A stretch of DNA of 11,551 bases from Spirogloea muscicola (lineage: Eukaryota; Streptophyta; Zygnematophyceae; Spirogloeales; Spirogloeaceae): positions 88,723 through 100,273 of the forward strand of contig WELB01000190.1 in the NCBI GenBank assembly GCA_009602725.1, given 5' to 3'. The notes under the pieces are model-generated. The model made no database searches and was not told the origin of the DNA. It was given only the letters and a program-made list of their open reading frames with translations. The position numbers and the translations under genes were made by a program. Positions 9,193-11,551 of this stretch are shown piece by piece; the stretch's first letter is position 1; every line of letters begins with the position of its first letter.

Positions 9193-11550
9193 TCATGTTC
9201 TCCGCCGTAGTCGCTGCTCGGCCTGCACTGGCCATGGAAATACCCAAGTGCCTGATTGAGCTGTCTTCCACTGCAAGCAAATAATCACTGATTCATGATG
9301 CCTAGGTGCAAGCAACCCACTTTAGAAAGAGGCTGGCAAAAGCATATGAAACAACTCTACAGTTGCAACATTGTCCATTGTGCTTTCCAATTAAAGCACA
9401 AATGTGATTGTTGTGTGTGACAAGGAGTTGCTCTATTCAGCAGATTAATTAACACGCCTTACATCCTACCTTTGACACCGTGCAATCAACCTACCCAGGT
9501 GCATGCATGAAGAAAGGACGTACCAAGCGGGTGTAGTCTCCCATAATTTCTTCAAATAATTGTGCCAATGGTTTATGCGCATTATTTGGCACCATCGCTG
9601 CCATGACAGGCGTCTCCATCCCTGCACACAGCACTCATAGCAGGCCTGGCTGTTGAATCAGTCTGCTATCTGGGGCTCTTGTAGCAACTAGTCTGATCTA
9701 ACAAGCACGTCCAAGAACACATGGTGCAAAGGGTTGCCCAGCAAAAGCAAAGCATGAGAACAAGACCTGCACTGCATTGCACAGATGCTAAACATTGGCA
9801 CAAAGAAGGTGTCAAGCACAAATCTTAAGGAGAGCATCAGCTGTCACTATCAAATTTTTGTGTCAGTGCACATACCTGCTGCAGGGAAGGCATCAATGAG
9901 CATCATAATCTCCTCACCAGTGAGACCAGAAAGGAAGCATATTCTAGGATGGCTGGAGCAAGGCTGCCAAGTGCATGCCAAGTTCTTCCCAAGGAAGTCA
10001 GAATTTCGATGCCCTGATCAAAATTTAAGCATGCATGCCAGAGTTGCCTTCCTACGATGTTGTGAAGAAGTGCCTCAACCCTATCTACCCAAGCGCCCCC
10101 TTCACAACGTTGACTAAGCGTAGACCTTTCCTCTCCCTTGAGTGTCCAGCTTCAGCAGGCACTTACGCGCCATGTCCAACCTTAACATGATATGCCAGCT
10201 GCTTATGTTCAGCTTCTACACAAGTATCCCTTGACACCTACAATGACTCAATGACAAACCGTGCTCATATATAAAGAGAAAGGCACACCTCAACGGTCAG
10301 AGGATCCGGCTGGTTGGTCAGGATGGCCGCTTCTAACGAGCCCAGCCCCATCTCCTTCGTGCAGACTTTGACCTGCAAGATGTCCTCATTTTCCTGCTAC
10401 TTAGGATGCATGAGAGACCAGAATCATGCAGAGCCCACTTGCTTCAAATGAAAGCTAGTAGCATGAGCAAGGGGCAAACCAAGAAACGTAGCCGGCGGTC
10501 AACGAGTGCCAGGTTATACCTCTAGGAACTCGCCTTCTATCCTCTTCAGCATCTTCTGGACCTGCAAGTTGGCAAAGAAACATAACATGGAATAATGCAT
10601 GACATGTAGCAACAACGACTTAAGTAATGATCATCAGATGCTTACCCGACAACTGATTGACCTGGACGGGAGTGGCTGAATGGACAGCTTCACATGAGAT
10701 GCTAGTGCCAAAAATACAACATTGTTAAGGCCACAGCCTGCCGAGATGCAATGCTTAGTTCCTGTCCCTCTGACTGGTGCCTACTTCTTTGGACATAGAC
10801 ACCAGACTGACCTCCTCCCTTGAATTTGTCAGCATGATCATCATCAGGGTAGCACACCTGGACCACCTCATCCGTGGTGCAGCCAGTCATCATCAGGACC
10901 TACCAAATGACGCTGCCCAAGAGTCAGTCACACCGATAATGTCTCCTCAGATACATGGCAGGAAGAAGTTAGACTGTTCTTGCACACTAGAAGAGATCTG
11001 CAATTAAAATGCGCAACTTGGTCAATGAAGTCGCTGCCAAGGGTGGGCTTTGCAGCAGTTTCTGACAGGATGATGGGATTCTGCCCAATGAGAACCTTGG
11101 CAAGCTTGGGCAGCCATCCATGCTGAACTGCGTAACATTGACTAAGCAGTCCCCGAATTGAGGCTCATTGCCATTGATCACTCTTGCCGTCGCGCTAGCA
11201 GAGGCTCCCGGCCAGCGGGCGGCCATGTGGCGCCGCCGCAAGTGGAGCTATTTTGGGGATTTGGCACTCACGGGCGGGCCAAAGGCGGGGTCGTCCTCCG
11301 TGATGCGCGCGAACTTGCCGTCGTCCTCCGCCAGCTCCGGCGGGAGCTCCTCCACGCGCCCGCCTGCCACGCGCCACGGGGTTGGCTCGAGAACGGCCAA
11401 TGCTTGACGGCAATGGTGCCAATGGACGCCTAGTAGAGTCGCCGGCGCCCGGGCGGCAGCCAGGGAGCGATCACCGCACCGGCGATCGGCGTGTCGCCCG
11501 AGCCGGAAGCCGCGGCGGCGGCGGCGGCGGCGGGCGACCTTGCCGCTGGC
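9193..11550 (-). CDS. DUF3783-like two-module protein, probably plastid-targeted (5' end outside window)
   Basis: Function unknown; it resembles a conserved green-lineage protein with DUF3783-type modules, recognised by pattern only. Exons (minus): >11550-11272, 10899-10858, 10561-10520, 10372-10289, 9963-9876, 9621-9524, and tentatively 9270-9193. Splice sites are GT-AG and phases agree throughout. The first exon is open to the window edge and has no ATG; its Arg/Ala/Ser-rich start looks like a transit peptide, followed by ELPPELAEDDGKFARITEDD. The first module begins VLMMTGCTTDEV (94-105) and runs through KRIEGEFLEVK. The second begins ICFLSGLTGEEI (157-168) and continues to MAAMVPNNAHKPLAQLFEEI. 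Two exons are only 42 nt. The C-terminus is uncertain: splicing to 9270 adds 25 residues and TGA, while reading through the donor at 9523 adds ten residues and TAG at 9493-9491. The start of exon 5 (9963) could also lie nearer 9954. Confidence 0.75.
11512..11532 (-). repeat. Triplet repeat encoding seven arginines
   Basis: Seven consecutive CGC codons occur in the frame of the DUF3783-like gene's first visible exon. The frame one base over would encode alanines and stays open until a TAG at 11433-11431, so an intron boundary within this exon is possible. Confidence 0.6.
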
Positions 11551-11551
11551 C

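Noticed and set aside
9041-9280. 79-codon minus-strand frame overlapping the proposed last exon of the DUF3783-like gene
   Set aside because: Joining it to the preceding exon would need phase 1, but the good donor at 9523 is phase 0. Its sequence resembles nothing in the family.
10987-11241. Minus-strand frame inside the first visible intron of the DUF3783-like gene
   Set aside because: Splicing from the strong GTGAGT donor to the acceptor at 10900 joins conserved segments directly, leaving this frame as intron.
1-11551. CRISPR array, prophage, operon or mobile element
   Set aside because: No regularly spaced repeats, no integrase or transposase motifs, and every gene has spliceosomal introns.

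Overview
The window is nuclear DNA of a photosynthetic eukaryote of the green lineage. All three genes are split by GT-AG introns, their products resemble plant families, and one encodes a likely plastid protein. Gene starts are very GC-rich (Ala/Arg/Gly codon runs) and most introns are 130-450 nt. TGTAA, the usual poly(A) signal of green algae, lies after two of the genes. I infer a green alga. A GRAS gene would favour a streptophyte alga, because GRAS genes are, to my knowledge, not established in chlorophytes. The species cannot be read from this window.

Layout. (1) Plus strand, from before the window to 1959: the 3' part of a RING-H2 E3 ubiquitin ligase gene of the plant At3g02290-like type, in five exons with phases that match at every junction. 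(2) 1960-2735: the region between two converging genes, with a TGTAA at 2561-2565. (3) Minus strand, 7357 down to 2736: a complete GRAS-domain gene in eleven exons, about 787 codons. It has a 397-residue N-terminal extension and a full GRAS domain (LHR1, VHIID, LHR2, PFYRE, SAW). (4) 7358-9013: a long region with no gene I can support. It begins with a GC-rich stretch that should hold the GRAS promoter, and it contains short repeats and possible hairpins. (5) Minus strand, from beyond 11551 down to about 9193: most of a gene for a two-module protein resembling DUF3783, probably plastid-targeted. Its start lies outside the window and its last exon is uncertain.

The three genes look like ordinary neighbours rather than an operon or shared pathway. 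The main interest is the GRAS gene. Its domain is cut by many introns, nearly all phase 0. Its VHIID block reads D-F-G-I-G-H-G, matching the glycine signature of SAM-dependent methyltransferases. One intron appears to be only 43 nt long. All exon models were assembled by eye from reading frames, splice sites, phase and family resemblance. No alignment or transcript data were available.
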